DNA of 46,420 nt from a virus: the IMG/VR virus record IMGVR_UViG_3300025430_001071, positions 1-46,420 of that record; one strand, written 5' to 3'. Shown here piece after piece: positions 22,746 to 31,436 of this stretch. Positions within the stretch are counted from its first letter, which is position 1. Each line of letters begins with the position of its first letter. The notes beneath the pieces were generated by a model, which saw only the letters and a program-made list of their open reading frames with translations, did not search any database and was not told where the DNA came from. Made by a program: the position numbers and the translations under genes.

Positions 22746-23906
22746 ATGAAGAAAATTTTGTTAGTAGGCCTATTGGCCGCGGCATGTGGATTCGCACAAG
22801 CCGACGAACCTAGCGTTACCGTTTACGGTCGTGTTGATATGGGATTTGGTACATCCACACACGTTGGTGTTCCCAATGGCAATTCAACAAGTATGATTAG
22901 CAGTGCCGACTACGCAAGTCGTTTTGGTTTTAAAGGACAAGACAATTTGGGCGGTGGCGTTCGTGCTGGTTTTGATCTAGAAGCAGGGTTTTCTCCTGCT
23001 ACAGGTGAACAAAATGTAAGTGGTGCTAATGGATCACAAACATTGTTCAATCGCAAGTCTGATGTTTACATTTCAAGCGACAAATTTGGCACTGTCAAAT
23101 TAGGCCGCCAACAAAATCCAATGATTGAAGGTGTTGAAGTTGGTGAAGTACGTGGTGGTTCAAACTTTGGTACAAACCTTACATACTGGAATGACTCAAG
23201 TAGTTTTGGTGGGTCTGCCACTAGCAAAACTGGTGTTTCTGGTCTAACTGGTGGTTACTGGATGAGCAATGTTATTCGTTATGATACTCCTACTTTTGCT
23301 GGTTTCAGAGGTATGGTGTCTTATGTTGCTGGCGGTGTTCCTGATGATAGCGCACTAGGCGATGTTCAAGCAAGTAACAAAGAAATGGCAACATTATTTT
23401 ATACATACAAAGATTTGAATACAGCAATTGGCTACAGTGAATTCCACAATGCTACAGGCGTAACAACTGCTCAAACAAAATTTGCCACAGCAAACTACAC
23501 CTACAACAAGTTTAAAGTTGCAGGCGGATACGTTAACTTTGAAAATCCAAGCGTTGGAGCAGGCGTGGCTAACACAGACTTTGACATGTATATGTTGAGT
23601 GGTATGTACACACTGACTCCAGCTAATGAAATTTCAGTTGGTGCTTACAAGTTGAAAGATAATGCTAACCACAACAATGGTTCCACTCAGTTTTCTCTAA
23701 TGGCTAAACATTATTTGAGCAAACGTTTTGATGTTTGGGCAGGTGTTACATCTGTCAACAACAATGGCGCAAGTGGATTTGGTTCTACAAGTGCTGGTTC
23801 AGGTAATGCTAGTTTAAACAGTTTATCAACTAATTTTGCGGCATACCCGACAGTTGCTGGTAAAGTACAAAATACCTACGCACTAGGTATGGCATACGTG
23901 TTCTAA
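22746..23906 (+). CDS. Trimeric outer-membrane porin, betaproteobacterial type
   Basis: The 386-residue protein has a signal peptide (MKKILLVGLLAAACGFAQA) and the hallmark start of Neisseria/Burkholderia-type porins, SVTVYGRVDMGFG, then SRFGFKGQDNLGGGVRAGFDLE and FNRKSDVYISSDKFGTVKLGRQ, and ends in the beta-barrel signature ALGMAYVF with terminal Phe for BamA recognition. Alternating strands fill the rest. It would form a 16-strand general diffusion pore in the host outer membrane. It has its own promoter region and strong terminator, so it is an independent unit. Carriage of a whole porin by a phage is unusual; it could alter nutrient uptake or surface receptors. Confidence 0.92.
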   Translation: MKKILLVGLLAAACGFAQADEPSVTVYGRVDMGFGTSTHVGVPNGNSTSMISSADYASRFGFKGQDNLGGGVRAGFDLEAGFSPATGEQNVSGANGSQTLFNRKSDVYISSDKFGTVKLGRQQNPMIEGVEVGEVRGGSNFGTNLTYWNDSSSFGGSATSKTGVSGLTGGYWMSNVIRYDTPTFAGFRGMVSYVAGGVPDDSALGDVQASNKEMATLFYTYKDLNTAIGYSEFHNATGVTTAQTKFATANYTYNKFKVAGGYVNFENPSVGAGVANTDFDMYMLSGMYTLTPANEISVGAYKLKDNANHNNGSTQFSLMAKHYLSKRFDVWAGVTSVNNNGASGFGSTSAGSGNASLNSLSTNFAAYPTVAGKVQNTYALGMAYVF

Positions 23907-23921
23907 TTTTACATTAGAGTA

Positions 23922-23949
23922 AAAAAAGGCTACTTAGGTAGCCTTTTTT
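23922..23949 (+). terminator. Rho-independent terminator of the porin gene
   Basis: AAAAAAGGCTAC-TTAG-GTAGCCTTTTTT: 12-bp perfect stem with TTAG loop and T run. Confidence 0.92.
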
Positions 23950-23950
23950 C

Positions 23951-23979
23951 TTGACTAAAAATTCAATACAATTTATAAT
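23951..23979 (+). promoter_or_regulatory. Host-type promoter, TTGACT-17-TATAAT
   Basis: TTGACT (23951-23956), 17-base spacer, TATAAT (23974-23979), directly after the porin terminator and 33 bases before the next ATG at 24013. Confidence 0.78.
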
Positions 23980-24012
23980 ATATATTGTTTAACACAACCT
24001 TGGGAACACTAT

Positions 24013-24414
24013 ATGACCATGCACTTGTTGCCTCCTATGTACTCTACCACCGGAAAGAAAAAAGGTAAAAAGAAATTTGCTTCAGCTGAACATGCTCGTA
24101 AGGCAAGAGAACTAGAAGAAAGCTGGAAAGATCTACTTAAACGACAAGGCATTGAACAAGAAGAAAAACGACGTCGACGTGCTATGACATCAGGCAGTCT
24201 AGCGGATTCTGGTTACAGTCTAAGTATTCCAGCAGGCCGCGGCACCACAGAACATATCAAGAGCTTGAACAGTGGATTAGGTGTAGCAACATTGCCTCCT
24301 CCCAAAGTCTATACAGGTACCAAGGTAAAAGGTATTGGTACTATGCACAAGAGCAATGCTGTGCCAATTTTCAGCGATGAGGAGGCTATCGAAATTAGCC
24401 GCATGCGTCGATAA
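24013..24414 (+). CDS. Basic phage protein of 133 residues, unknown
   Basis: Very basic N-terminal half (KKKGKKKFASAEHARKAREL, then RRRRAM) and a conserved-looking C-terminus KGIGTMHKSNAVPIFSDEEA, a sequence I associate with a small protein found in many T4-like aquatic phages. No signal or membrane segment. A nucleic-acid-binding role is possible from charge only. Confidence 0.75.
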   Translation: MTMHLLPPMYSTTGKKKGKKKFASAEHARKARELEESWKDLLKRQGIEQEEKRRRRAMTSGSLADSGYSLSIPAGRGTTEHIKSLNSGLGVATLPPPKVYTGTKVKGIGTMHKSNAVPIFSDEEAIEISRMRR

Positions 24415-24417
24415 CCC

Positions 24418-24425
24418 TATAAATA
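24418..24425 (+). promoter_or_regulatory. T4-type late promoter TATAAATA, almost leaderless
   Basis: Exact TATAAATA ending 7 bases before the ATG at 24433. Transcription from it would give a leader of a base or two, so either the next gene is leaderless or the motif serves another use. Confidence 0.5.
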
Positions 24426-24432
24426 TCCAACT

Positions 24433-25635
24433 ATGAAGACAACATTTAATGACTATCTAATATCTTACCTAACTCTTTTCAGTGGCTTGAGTATTTCTTT
24501 GGTAGCAATTTATTATTCAGTATCTGGTCTAACAGCCATATACCCAGCCAGTGTTATCCCAATCATTGTCATGGGTGTATTTTTAGAACTGGGCAAGCTC
24601 AGTGCCACTGTTTGGCTAAAACAAAATTGGTCACACGCACCTATGATGTTGAAAGCCTATATATTGCCTGCTGTGGCAATCATCATGTTGATCACCAGTG
24701 TGGGTGTATTTGGATATTTGAGCAAGGCGCACAGTGATCAGAATTTGGTCAGTGGTGATGTACAGGCCCGCCTAGCAGTATATGATGAAAAGATTCGAAC
24801 AGAAAAGGAAAATATAGATGCTAATCGCAAATCTCTCAAGCAAATGGATGAGGCAGTGGACCAAACTATGGCACGCTCAACTACGGAAAACGGCGCAGAT
24901 CGATCAGTCGCAATTCGTCGTTCCCAGCAGAAAGAACGTGGCCGCCTCCTTGAGGACATATCAAAGAGTCAGCAACGGATTACCACTCTTAACGAGGAGA
25001 GAGCGCCTATTGCCGCCGAAGTTAGGAAAGTGGAAGCTGAGGTTGGACCGATAAAATATATTGCGGCCTTCCTCTATGGTGATAATCCTGATGGTAATCT
25101 ATTAGAACGAGCAGTAACTTGGGTAACTGTGTTAATTGTCATTGTATTAGATCCTTTGGCTATTGTGTTATTGCTGGCCAGTCAATATAGTTTTCAGCGT
25201 ATCCGTGAATCAAAAGACAATACCGGCAAAGTGGTAATTGATTCTACAGATACTATTGTTGGTATTGTTCCAGAAGAACATACTACTATTGCTGAGCTAG
25301 ATCAAGATGTTGGCGAACCCCCCACTGCTGAAGATCTTGAAGCAATAGATAATGTTACCACATCAACAGTTGATTATCAATTTATTGATGACATACAAGA
25401 AGTAGATTACCTATCCCCAATAGAAAAAGAAGAATATGTTCAAAATGAAGAACAACGGTCAAGTGCTGTATGGTCAAACACCGTAAGTAATATCAGCCAA
25501 CAGGAATATATACAAGCCAGCCAAGAACGTTTAGAAAATCACATTGATGAAATTGTTGAATTGATCAAGTCTGGTCACCTAAGCCTCGAAGAAGTTCCAA
25601 AAACAGTTAGAGAACAAGTGAGAGTAAAACTATAA
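24433..25635 (+). CDS. Membrane and coiled-coil protein (400 residues), unknown
   Basis: Three hydrophobic helices in residues 10-100 (YLTLFSGLSISLVAIYY; VIPIIVMGVFLELG; AYILPAVAIIMLITSVGVFGY), a long charged coiled coil in residues 105-205 (KIRTEKENIDANRKSLKQMD ... ISKSQQRITTLNEER), a fourth membrane helix near 225-250 (VTVLIVIVLDPLAIVLLLA) and an acidic, flexible C-terminus. The layout places the coiled coil outside one face of the inner membrane. I recognise no family with confidence. A role in membrane remodelling, replication anchoring or superinfection exclusion could be imagined but nothing shows it. Confidence 0.8.
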   Translation: MKTTFNDYLISYLTLFSGLSISLVAIYYSVSGLTAIYPASVIPIIVMGVFLELGKLSATVWLKQNWSHAPMMLKAYILPAVAIIMLITSVGVFGYLSKAHSDQNLVSGDVQARLAVYDEKIRTEKENIDANRKSLKQMDEAVDQTMARSTTENGADRSVAIRRSQQKERGRLLEDISKSQQRITTLNEERAPIAAEVRKVEAEVGPIKYIAAFLYGDNPDGNLLERAVTWVTVLIVIVLDPLAIVLLLASQYSFQRIRESKDNTGKVVIDSTDTIVGIVPEEHTTIAELDQDVGEPPTAEDLEAIDNVTTSTVDYQFIDDIQEVDYLSPIEKEEYVQNEEQRSSAVWSNTVSNISQQEYIQASQERLENHIDEIVELIKSGHLSLEEVPKTVREQVRVKL

Positions 25636-25636
25636 T

Positions 25637-26041
25637 ATGTCAGGTAAAATAACATTAATCACACCACCCGATATCTATGAGAACGGCAATCACAGTACTT
25701 TGTTTATTCATCCCAGTGATGAAGAACAGGATGTAATTAGCCAGTGGTTGGGAAAATCTGGATTGAAAAATGATTTAAACTTCTATATCTTTTCAGGAGA
25801 AAATAATGTTAGTTGGTTTCTTTATGCGCTGAGTCGTTGTGAGCATAAGTATATTAATATAGATTGTTACAACTCTATTACACAAGCATTAGGTGGATAT
25901 ATTTTAGGCAAGAACAATGTTTACTATACAACCATCGATGAAAATCTTGCCGCAGTATATAGTCATATCAATCACAATAGAATAGAAAACGTAACAAAAT
26001 TTCTGGAGACAACATTTAGTGACCAAGCAACACCAACATAA
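25637..26041 (+). CDS. Phage protein of 134 residues, unknown
   Basis: Begins MSGKITLITPPDIYENGNHS, with alternating strands and helices (HKYINIDCYNSITQALGGYIL). I associate the LITPPDIYEN start with a conserved protein of T4-like aquatic phages; function unknown. It overlaps the start of clpX by 23 bases, so the two are coupled. Confidence 0.75.
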   Translation: MSGKITLITPPDIYENGNHSTLFIHPSDEEQDVISQWLGKSGLKNDLNFYIFSGENNVSWFLYALSRCEHKYINIDCYNSITQALGGYILGKNNVYYTTIDENLAAVYSHINHNRIENVTKFLETTFSDQATPT

Positions 26042-27245
26042 TCATAGCTGTGATTTCTGCGGCAAATCAAAAGAAGATGTTGAAAAATTAATAGTAGGTG
26101 AACATAGCGCAATATGTAATGATTGTATTGATCTATGTGTTAACATACTAAATGACGAAAAAACCACAACTGTACAGCATACCAATTTATTAAACCCATC
26201 CTTGATCAAAGATTATTTGGATGAATATGTAATTGGACAGGATGAAGCAAAAATCGTTCTCAGTGTGGCAGTCAGTCAACATTTTAAACGTATCAATAAT
26301 CCCAGCAAGGACGTCAAATTAGAAAAGACCAACGTATTATTACTTGGCCCCACAGGCTGCGGTAAAACCATGATGGCCCGTAAAATTGCTGAGTATTTAG
26401 ATTTGCCATTTGCTATCTGTGATGCCACTAGTATTACTGAAGCAGGCTACGTAGGTGATGATGTGGAAAGTATCCTATTAAGATTGATCAATGAAGCTGA
26501 CGGGGATATGGAAAAAGCATCACGTGGCATTGTCTATATTGATGAAATTGACAAAATAGCACGTAAAGGTGAAAGTGCCAGTATCAGTAGAGACGTCAGT
26601 GGTGAAGGTGTACAACAAGCCCTACTCAAAATGATTGAAGGCAGTATCATGCGAGTTCCGTTCAGTGGAAAACGTAAACATCCTGGTAGCGATATGCAGG
26701 AAATTGATACCAGCAGTATTCTGTTTATTTGTGGCGGCGCATTTGTTGGATTGGAAAAACTTATTGAAAGACGTACCAATAGTCGTACCATAGGATTCCA
26801 GGCTGTCAGCGCAGACAAACAGGATTTAGAAAATATCTATCGATTGACCACTAACAAGGATCTTATACAGTTTGGACTCATCCCAGAGTTTGTAGGACGA
26901 TTTGGATTAATAACCAATGTTGATGAGTTAACTGTGGATCAACTAGTACAGGTATTGAAAGAACCAAAAAATAGTCTTGTAAGGCAATATCAATATATCT
27001 TTAAGTTGGATGGTATCGATTTAGAATTTGACAACGATGCTCTACAACTTGTGGCCGAACAAGCCAAGGAACTCAAAACCAATGCTCGTGGATTAAAAAA
27101 TATTATTGAAAAGACTCTATTACCTTATCAATTTGGTGCTGTAGATTTAGTAGCAAGAGGTTTAACCAAAATTGTGATAAGTAAAAATACCATTGCTGAT
27201 AACGAACCAGCCTTGATGATTTTTGATAAGAAAGTAAATGAGTAA
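26019..27245 (+). CDS. clpX: ClpX ATP-dependent unfoldase
   Basis: A 408-residue AAA+ protein complete from the zinc domain to sensor 2. C11/C14 and C33/C36 form the N-terminal zinc-binding domain; GPTGCGKT (110-117) is Walker A; EAGYVGDD (143-146) is the substrate-gripping pore loop; IVYIDEID (171-178) is Walker B; GKRKH (RKH loop, 219-221) reads substrate tags; TIGF (IGF, 258-260) is the loop that docks ClpP; NARGLK is sensor 2. With the IGF loop kept, it can pair with host ClpP, since no clpP is seen here. The start is a GTG with GGAG 12 bases upstream, needed to include the zinc cysteines. It shares a short overlap with bS21. Confidence 0.95.
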   Translation: MTKQHQHNHSCDFCGKSKEDVEKLIVGEHSAICNDCIDLCVNILNDEKTTTVQHTNLLNPSLIKDYLDEYVIGQDEAKIVLSVAVSQHFKRINNPSKDVKLEKTNVLLLGPTGCGKTMMARKIAEYLDLPFAICDATSITEAGYVGDDVESILLRLINEADGDMEKASRGIVYIDEIDKIARKGESASISRDVSGEGVQQALLKMIEGSIMRVPFSGKRKHPGSDMQEIDTSSILFICGGAFVGLEKLIERRTNSRTIGFQAVSADKQDLENIYRLTTNKDLIQFGLIPEFVGRFGLITNVDELTVDQLVQVLKEPKNSLVRQYQYIFKLDGIDLEFDNDALQLVAEQAKELKTNARGLKNIIEKTLLPYQFGAVDLVARGLTKIVISKNTIADNEPALMIFDKKVNE

Positions 27246-27471
27246 ACATAATAATTTTAAAGGATCTACTATTATTGTAGGCGATATGCCTATTAATGTG
27301 GCCCTAAGAAAATTTAAACAAAAAATTGACGATAACGGTAAATTGGAGGATGTTAGATCCAAGATGTTCTATGAAAAGCCTACCACCGAACGTAAACGTA
27401 AGAAAGGTGCCGCTAAATCACGCTGGCGCAAAAAGCTCAGAGAGCAACAACTTCCCAAAAAAATGTATTGA
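27238..27471 (+). CDS. rpsU: Ribosomal protein bS21 homologue
   Basis: The 77-residue protein carries the bS21 signature: [20 protein letters not shown], then [16 protein letters not shown] and a basic tail ending KKMY. bS21 sits on the 30S platform near the anti-Shine-Dalgarno end of 16S rRNA and affects initiation. Phage copies are known and may replace the host protein to favour phage mRNAs. It is cotranslated with clpX (8-base overlap), tying translation control to proteolysis. The first 15 residues ([15 protein letters not shown]) are a little longer than in E. coli. Confidence 0.93.
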   Translation: MSKHNNFKGSTIIVGDMPINVALRKFKQKIDDNGKLEDVRSKMFYEKPTTERKRKKGAAKSRWRKKLREQQLPKKMY

Positions 27472-27496
27472 CTTTTCAAAATAAATCGTGTATAAT
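27468..27496 (+). promoter_or_regulatory. Host-type promoter, TTGACT-17-TATAAT
   Basis: TTGACT overlapping the bS21 stop, 17-base spacer, perfect TATAAT, 24 bases before the exonuclease ATG. Confidence 0.82.
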
Positions 27497-27519
27497 AAAA
27501 TTTTATTAGAAAGATTTAT

Positions 27520-28050
27520 ATGACTCGACACTGCATGATTGATCTTGAAACAATGGACACCAGTCCTAGGGCAACAGTTTTGACATTGGGTGCTGTTCAT
27601 TTCAATCCCTACGGTAATGGATACGGAGATAAAATTTATTTCCGTATCAATATTGATGACCAGGATGCGCTGGGCCGTAAAGTTGATCCCGGCACACTAG
27701 AGTGGTGGGCCCGACAAGATCCTGCTATCATGGAAGAAGCATTCAGTCCTGATGATCGTGTGCCGCTTGTAGATGCCATTGATCAATTTCATAAATTTGC
27801 TTGGGGTTGTGATTGCTTTTGGAGTCACGGAGCTACATTTGACCTTGTGATTCTAGAAGACATTTATCGACAACTCGGCAAGCCTATGCCTTGGAATTTC
27901 TGGCAGTTGCGTGATACACGCACACTATTTGATTTAGGCTATGATTCTGATATGCCCACAAATAGTAAGCATAACGCCTTGGAAGATGCTATCCGACAAA
28001 GCGTGGGTGTACAAAATATCTATCGTAAACTTAATATTAGACCTAAATAA
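27520..28050 (+). CDS. DexA-like 3'-5' exonuclease (DnaQ fold)
   Basis: The 176-residue protein opens with MIDLETMDTSPRATVLTLGA (DxE, motif Exo I), has TLEWWARQDP as in T4 DexA (TIEWWKNQSP), WSHGATFDLVILEDIYR (Exo II Asp) and KHNALEDAIRQ (Exo III, HxxxxD). It is the T4 DexA/Rv2179c type of 3'-5' exonuclease acting on single-stranded DNA or RNA. Its strong host-type promoter suggests early expression, fitting host nucleic acid degradation or repair. Confidence 0.88.
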   Translation: MTRHCMIDLETMDTSPRATVLTLGAVHFNPYGNGYGDKIYFRINIDDQDALGRKVDPGTLEWWARQDPAIMEEAFSPDDRVPLVDAIDQFHKFAWGCDCFWSHGATFDLVILEDIYRQLGKPMPWNFWQLRDTRTLFDLGYDSDMPTNSKHNALEDAIRQSVGVQNIYRKLNIRPK

Positions 28051-28051
28051 T

Positions 28052-28240
28052 ATGGATAAAATTCAAAAACTATTAGATCAGTGTCAACTTAGTGCAGATA
28101 AAACCACAAACATTGACACTGTAAAATTTCAAAGATTATTGGTTAAAGAATGTGCTGTTGCTCTACAGCCTATGCTGAGAGACATGATTAGCAGAAGTCA
28201 TGCTATTGATTTAATTTTAAAACATTTTGGTGTTGACTAA
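28052..28240 (+). CDS. 62-residue phage protein, unknown
   Basis: A clean ATG frame one base after the exonuclease stop: MDKIQKLLDQCQLSADKTT ... AIDLILKHFGVD, all-helical with a conserved-looking Cys. No good ribosome site is visible; translational coupling to the exonuclease is likely. Function unknown. Confidence 0.65.
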   Translation: MDKIQKLLDQCQLSADKTTNIDTVKFQRLLVKECAVALQPMLRDMISRSHAIDLILKHFGVD

Positions 28241-28241
28241 C

Positions 28242-28442
28242 ATGGATACTAATCAACTAGAAGATTGTGGGTGCTTTTACTGTATGGCAGAACGCACTGA
28301 CGTTCTGGGGTTTCCTTTAACCTTAAACACCTTTATTGTTTGCCCAACTTGCGGCAATAAGCGCTGTCCCAAGGCCACCCATCACATATACGACTGTACA
28401 AACAGTAACGATCCAGGACAGCCCGGCAGTCGTTACAAATAA
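28242..28442 (+). CDS. Small zinc-ribbon phage protein (66 residues)
   Basis: CGCFYC near the N-terminus and CPTCGNKRCPKATHH in the middle supply several Cys/His for a zinc ribbon, followed by CTNSNDPGQPGSRYK, a tail found in many small phage zinc-finger proteins I recall. The ATG at 28242 follows the previous stop by one base. Probably a small regulator or a nucleic-acid binder; exact role unknown. Confidence 0.8.
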   Translation: MDTNQLEDCGCFYCMAERTDVLGFPLTLNTFIVCPTCGNKRCPKATHHIYDCTNSNDPGQPGSRYK

Positions 28443-28862
28443 TTACTTAAACCAGCCTAGCTTTTCGCCAGCTTCTTTACGGCGTTCGGCTTCTGCTCTG
28501 CTACCTGGTAATCTGCTGGCCCATAATATAATCAAGGCAAAGAATATGCTTAATCCCAAGCACAATTTCCAATTGCCAGTACGCCAGTAGATTAGGATCA
28601 AACTAAAGTCCATACTTAAAAACATGGCCCATTTAGCCAATGTTGGAAATACTCTACCCTCTTTCCAATTTCGAATAAAAGGTCCAAACAGTTTGTGGTT
28701 CAACATGTAATTGTGAAAGCGTTCACTGCTCTTGCTGAAACACCAAGTAGCAACTAGCGCAGGTGTTGACCAAGGTAACCCTGGTATAATCGTTCCCAAG
28801 TATGCTACTCCTAGGAATATGATACCCAGTGTAAACCAAAATGCTTTTTTAATTTTTTCCAT
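28443..28862 (-). CDS. DUF454 (YbaN-like) inner-membrane protein
   Basis: The 139-residue protein has four hydrophobic segments and the family pattern: LGIIFLGVAYLGTIIPGLPWSTPAL, then CFSKSSERFHNYMLNHKLFGP and NWKEGRVFPTLAKW. The P-G-L-P-x-x-P-F/A-L and F-x-W/Y-L-x-x-H elements mark DUF454. Function of the family is unclear; it is found near heme genes in some bacteria. It overlaps hemA by 14 bases and is translated after it, so a link to ALA or heme handling is plausible. Confidence 0.82.
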   Translation of the reverse strand: MEKIKKAFWFTLGIIFLGVAYLGTIIPGLPWSTPALVATWCFSKSSERFHNYMLNHKLFGPFIRNWKEGRVFPTLAKWAMFLSMDFSLILIYWRTGNWKLCLGLSIFFALIILWASRLPGSRAEAERRKEAGEKLGWFK

Positions 28863-30060
28863 TTAATGCCTCCTTTAGGCTTTCTGTTAAGTAAAATATA
28901 TCCGACTCTGTATGGTTAGGAGTAGGAGTACAGCGTAGTCGTTCGGTGCCCCACGGCACTGTGGGATAATTTATAGGCTGTAGATAAATTCCCTTTTCTT
29001 CTAATAACCAATCACTGATTGATTTACATTTTTTAGCATCACGAATCATTACAGGCACAATGTGTCCATTTTCGCTTAGGGGATTGACTTCTAATCCTGC
29101 GGCTTTGAAATGCTCCCGTGTAGACTCGGCCACTGACATAATTTTAGTTCTTAGTTCGGGATGATCTTGAACATATTTCACACTGGCCAATGCGCCAGCA
29201 CATAGCACAGGACTCATGCTAGTGCTAAAAATAAATCCATCAGCATAACTTCTTACCATGTCGACCAAATCACGACTGCCCGCAATGTAACCGCCTTGTA
29301 CTCCAAATGCCTTGGCCAGTGTGCCTTGTATAATATCCACACCGTCTACACATTTTTGTTCTTCAGCAACACCTGCTCCACGTGGTCCGTATAATCCCAC
29401 AGCATGAACTTCATCCACGTAGACCATGGCCCCATACATACGAGCAATTTCGCAGACATCACTGATTATGCCTCGATCACCATCCATACTATAAACACCC
29501 TCTAGAGCGATGATTGGTTGACAATCGTCGTCTAAACTCTGTAATATTTCTTTTAAGTGATCCAGATCATTATGACGCCAAACAGTGCGTGGGACTTTGC
29601 TGGATTTGATTCCCACAATCATACTGTTATGATTATGTCGATCGCTGATATAATGTATGTTTGGCAGTAGACGCCCTAGCACACTCAGTGTGGCTTGATT
29701 GGCCACATAACCGCTGGTAAAAGTCAATGCTGATGTTTTATCATGTAGTTTGGCCAGTTCCTGTTCTAAGGCCACATGATAATGTGTGGTACCACTGATA
29801 TTTCGTGTACCGCCAGCACCAGCACCTGCGGTGTCTAATGCTGTGTACATAGCATCAATAACAACCTTGTGTTGTCCCATGCCCAAATAGTCATTACTAC
29901 ACCAATTGATAATCTTTTTGATGTTGTATTTTCCGTACCAAATCGCATGGGGGAAATCACCTTTTTGGCGTAGTATGTCCGTGAATACCCTGTAATTACC
30001 CTCGCTTCGTAGCTTTTCCAAACTTTGGGCGATAGTGTCTTGTGTTTTTGGTTTGATCAT
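28849..30060 (-). CDS. hemA: 5-Aminolevulinate synthase (C4 pathway)
   Basis: A 403-residue PLP enzyme that condenses glycine and succinyl-CoA to 5-aminolevulinate, the first committed tetrapyrrole precursor. CSNDYLGMGQH, GAGGTRNISGTTHYH (the RNISGT typical of ALA synthase rather than BioF or Kbl), FTSGYVANQA, DEVHAVGLYG (PLP-binding Asp) and GTLAKAFGVQGGYIAG (PLP Lys) are all present. The ATG at 30060 starts MIKPKTQDT; an upstream in-frame start would add an unlikely hydrophobic stretch. A late-type motif lies just upstream. Most betaproteobacteria make ALA by the C5 route, so the gene may have come from an alphaproteobacterial lineage. It would raise heme supply for the heme oxygenase at 34222. 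Confidence 0.93.
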   Translation of the reverse strand: MIKPKTQDTIAQSLEKLRSEGNYRVFTDILRQKGDFPHAIWYGKYNIKKIINWCSNDYLGMGQHKVVIDAMYTALDTAGAGAGGTRNISGTTHYHVALEQELAKLHDKTSALTFTSGYVANQATLSVLGRLLPNIHYISDRHNHNSMIVGIKSSKVPRTVWRHNDLDHLKEILQSLDDDCQPIIALEGVYSMDGDRGIISDVCEIARMYGAMVYVDEVHAVGLYGPRGAGVAEEQKCVDGVDIIQGTLAKAFGVQGGYIAGSRDLVDMVRSYADGFIFSTSMSPVLCAGALASVKYVQDHPELRTKIMSVAESTREHFKAAGLEVNPLSENGHIVPVMIRDAKKCKSISDWLLEEKGIYLQPINYPTVPWGTERLRCTPTPNHTESDIFYLTESLKEALNGKN

Positions 30061-30068
30061 AATGTTAG

Positions 30069-30076
30069 TATTTATT
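30069..30076 (-). promoter_or_regulatory. Late-promoter-like motif AATAAATA (minus strand)
   Basis: On the minus strand AATAAATA ends 8 bases before the hemA ATG. It overlaps the -35 of the divergent host-type promoter on the plus strand. Confidence 0.45.
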
Positions 30077-30103
30077 GACAACGACTGTGTTAGAGTGTAT
30101 AAT
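30075..30103 (+). promoter_or_regulatory. Host-type promoter, TTGACA-17-TATAAT (consensus)
   Basis: Full consensus -35 and -10 with 17-base spacing, 27 bases before the next ATG. Drives the plus-strand run that starts with the small membrane protein. Confidence 0.88.
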
Positions 30104-30130
30104 ATAGTTTTGCAATAGAAAGAAATCACT

Positions 30131-30400
30131 ATGAAAATTTGGGCATTCGCCAAATGGCACTATAAAAAATTAGAGTTTTGGCAGAAATTCTTCCTTGTTG
30201 GATTCTTTGCCATGGGATGGGGGTTTGCTTCTCCCAGTCATTCTACTGAAGAATTTGTAGCATACATGGTAGCTTTGACTTCTATTAGTTGTGTATTTTT
30301 TAAATGGTTTATTTGGGAGCCAATGATAGATAGTTATAAAAAGTTTCAAAAAGAGCAATATGAGCTTTTTGAGACTATAAAACATTCGGATAAAAAATGA
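30131..30400 (+). CDS. Small membrane protein with two helices (89 residues)
   Basis: Residues 18-36 (WQKFFLVGFFAMGWGFASP) and 43-66 (AYMVALTSISCVFFKWFIW) are membrane helices, with a basic/charged C-terminal helix KKFQKEQYELFETIKHS. It overlaps the next gene by 4 bases. No family recognised. Strong host-type promoter suggests early expression. Confidence 0.72.
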   Translation: MKIWAFAKWHYKKLEFWQKFFLVGFFAMGWGFASPSHSTEEFVAYMVALTSISCVFFKWFIWEPMIDSYKKFQKEQYELFETIKHSDKK

Positions 30401-31209
30401 TAATACACTTTGTATCAGATCTACATTTAGACATCTCAGGTTACCTAGATCTCCCAGGTGGCGATGTGCTTATTTTAGCTGGCGATATCTGCGAAGCCAA
30501 AGAGCTACGCAAAGAGCATCATCAGACTAAAGTGTTAGATCGTGAACCAGGAGCTTTCCCCTGCTACGACTTTTTTAATTTTGTGGTTCCCAAATACAAA
30601 AAAGTATTCATGGTCATGGGCAATCATGAGCATTACAGAGGCCGCTTTGACAAGACCTATGACGAACTCAAGAGCCTGCTTCCCAGCAATGTGTCTCTGT
30701 TGGAGAGCGAAGTGGAAGAGTACGAGGGCGTCATGTTCATGGGGGCTACTTTGTGGACTGACCTCAACAAGGGTGATCCTATTACAGCATGGCATCTTAA
30801 GAGTTCAATGAACGACTACAAAGTTATTCAAAACTATTATCCTGCTAGATCGGTGTACCACAAGTTGACTCCAGAGCATACTGCTGAAGTACATTTTAAA
30901 ACCAAACAGTATTTTAGGATGATGCTGGAAGAACATCGTGACAAGCCCTTTGTGGTAATCACGCATCATGCTCCTAGTTTTCAAAGTGTCAACGAAAAAT
31001 TCAAGCATGATACCACAATGAACGGTGGGTATGCCAGCGACCTAAGCGAATTTGTTTTGGATCACGAAAACATCAAGGTATGGGTACATGGCCACATGCA
31101 TGATCCTGTTGACTATGTGATTGGCGGCACTCGTGTGGTCAGTAACCCAAGAGGTTATACACCTTGGGAAGGCGATCAGTTTGTGCCAGGTCAGTATGTT
31201 GAAGTATGA
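30397..31209 (+). CDS. Calcineurin-like metallophosphoesterase
   Basis: The 270-residue protein contains all motifs of the family in order: SDLHLD (DxH), LAGDICE (GD), MGNHEHY (GNHE), THHAPS (H) and VHGHMHDP (GHxH), which bind two metals. Such enzymes cleave phosphomono- or diesters; substrates range from nucleotides to DNA (SbcD-like) or RNA. Nothing here singles out the substrate. Coupled by overlaps to its neighbours. Confidence 0.9.
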   Translation: MIIHFVSDLHLDISGYLDLPGGDVLILAGDICEAKELRKEHHQTKVLDREPGAFPCYDFFNFVVPKYKKVFMVMGNHEHYRGRFDKTYDELKSLLPSNVSLLESEVEEYEGVMFMGATLWTDLNKGDPITAWHLKSSMNDYKVIQNYYPARSVYHKLTPEHTAEVHFKTKQYFRMMLEEHRDKPFVVITHHAPSFQSVNEKFKHDTTMNGGYASDLSEFVLDHENIKVWVHGHMHDPVDYVIGGTRVVSNPRGYTPWEGDQFVPGQYVEV

Positions 31210-31433
31210 TTGATTATACAGATCTAATGCCGTTGCCCTGCGGTGGCATTGCCTACTACGATGAACCCACGCATGGCATGAATTATTTTTGTGCCCAGTG
31301 TGAGTGTGTGGTAGGCAGTGATGCTATGCCAGAAAGATGTAAGCGTGAAGAAGCTAAATGGAATCTCATCAAACTGCTCGGCGGCAAGGGTTGGGATTAT
31401 TTTGCTGAAGTTGATTTTAATGATTGGAGTTAA
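31206..31433 (+). CDS. Small Cys-containing phage protein (75 residues)
   Basis: Begins MIDYTDLMPLPCGGIAYYDE and has FCAQCECVVGS, then RCKREEA; three to four Cys could bind zinc. Overlaps the phosphoesterase stop by 4 bases. Function unknown. Confidence 0.65.
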   Translation: MIDYTDLMPLPCGGIAYYDEPTHGMNYFCAQCECVVGSDAMPERCKREEAKWNLIKLLGGKGWDYFAEVDFNDWS

Positions 31434-31436
31434 AGT

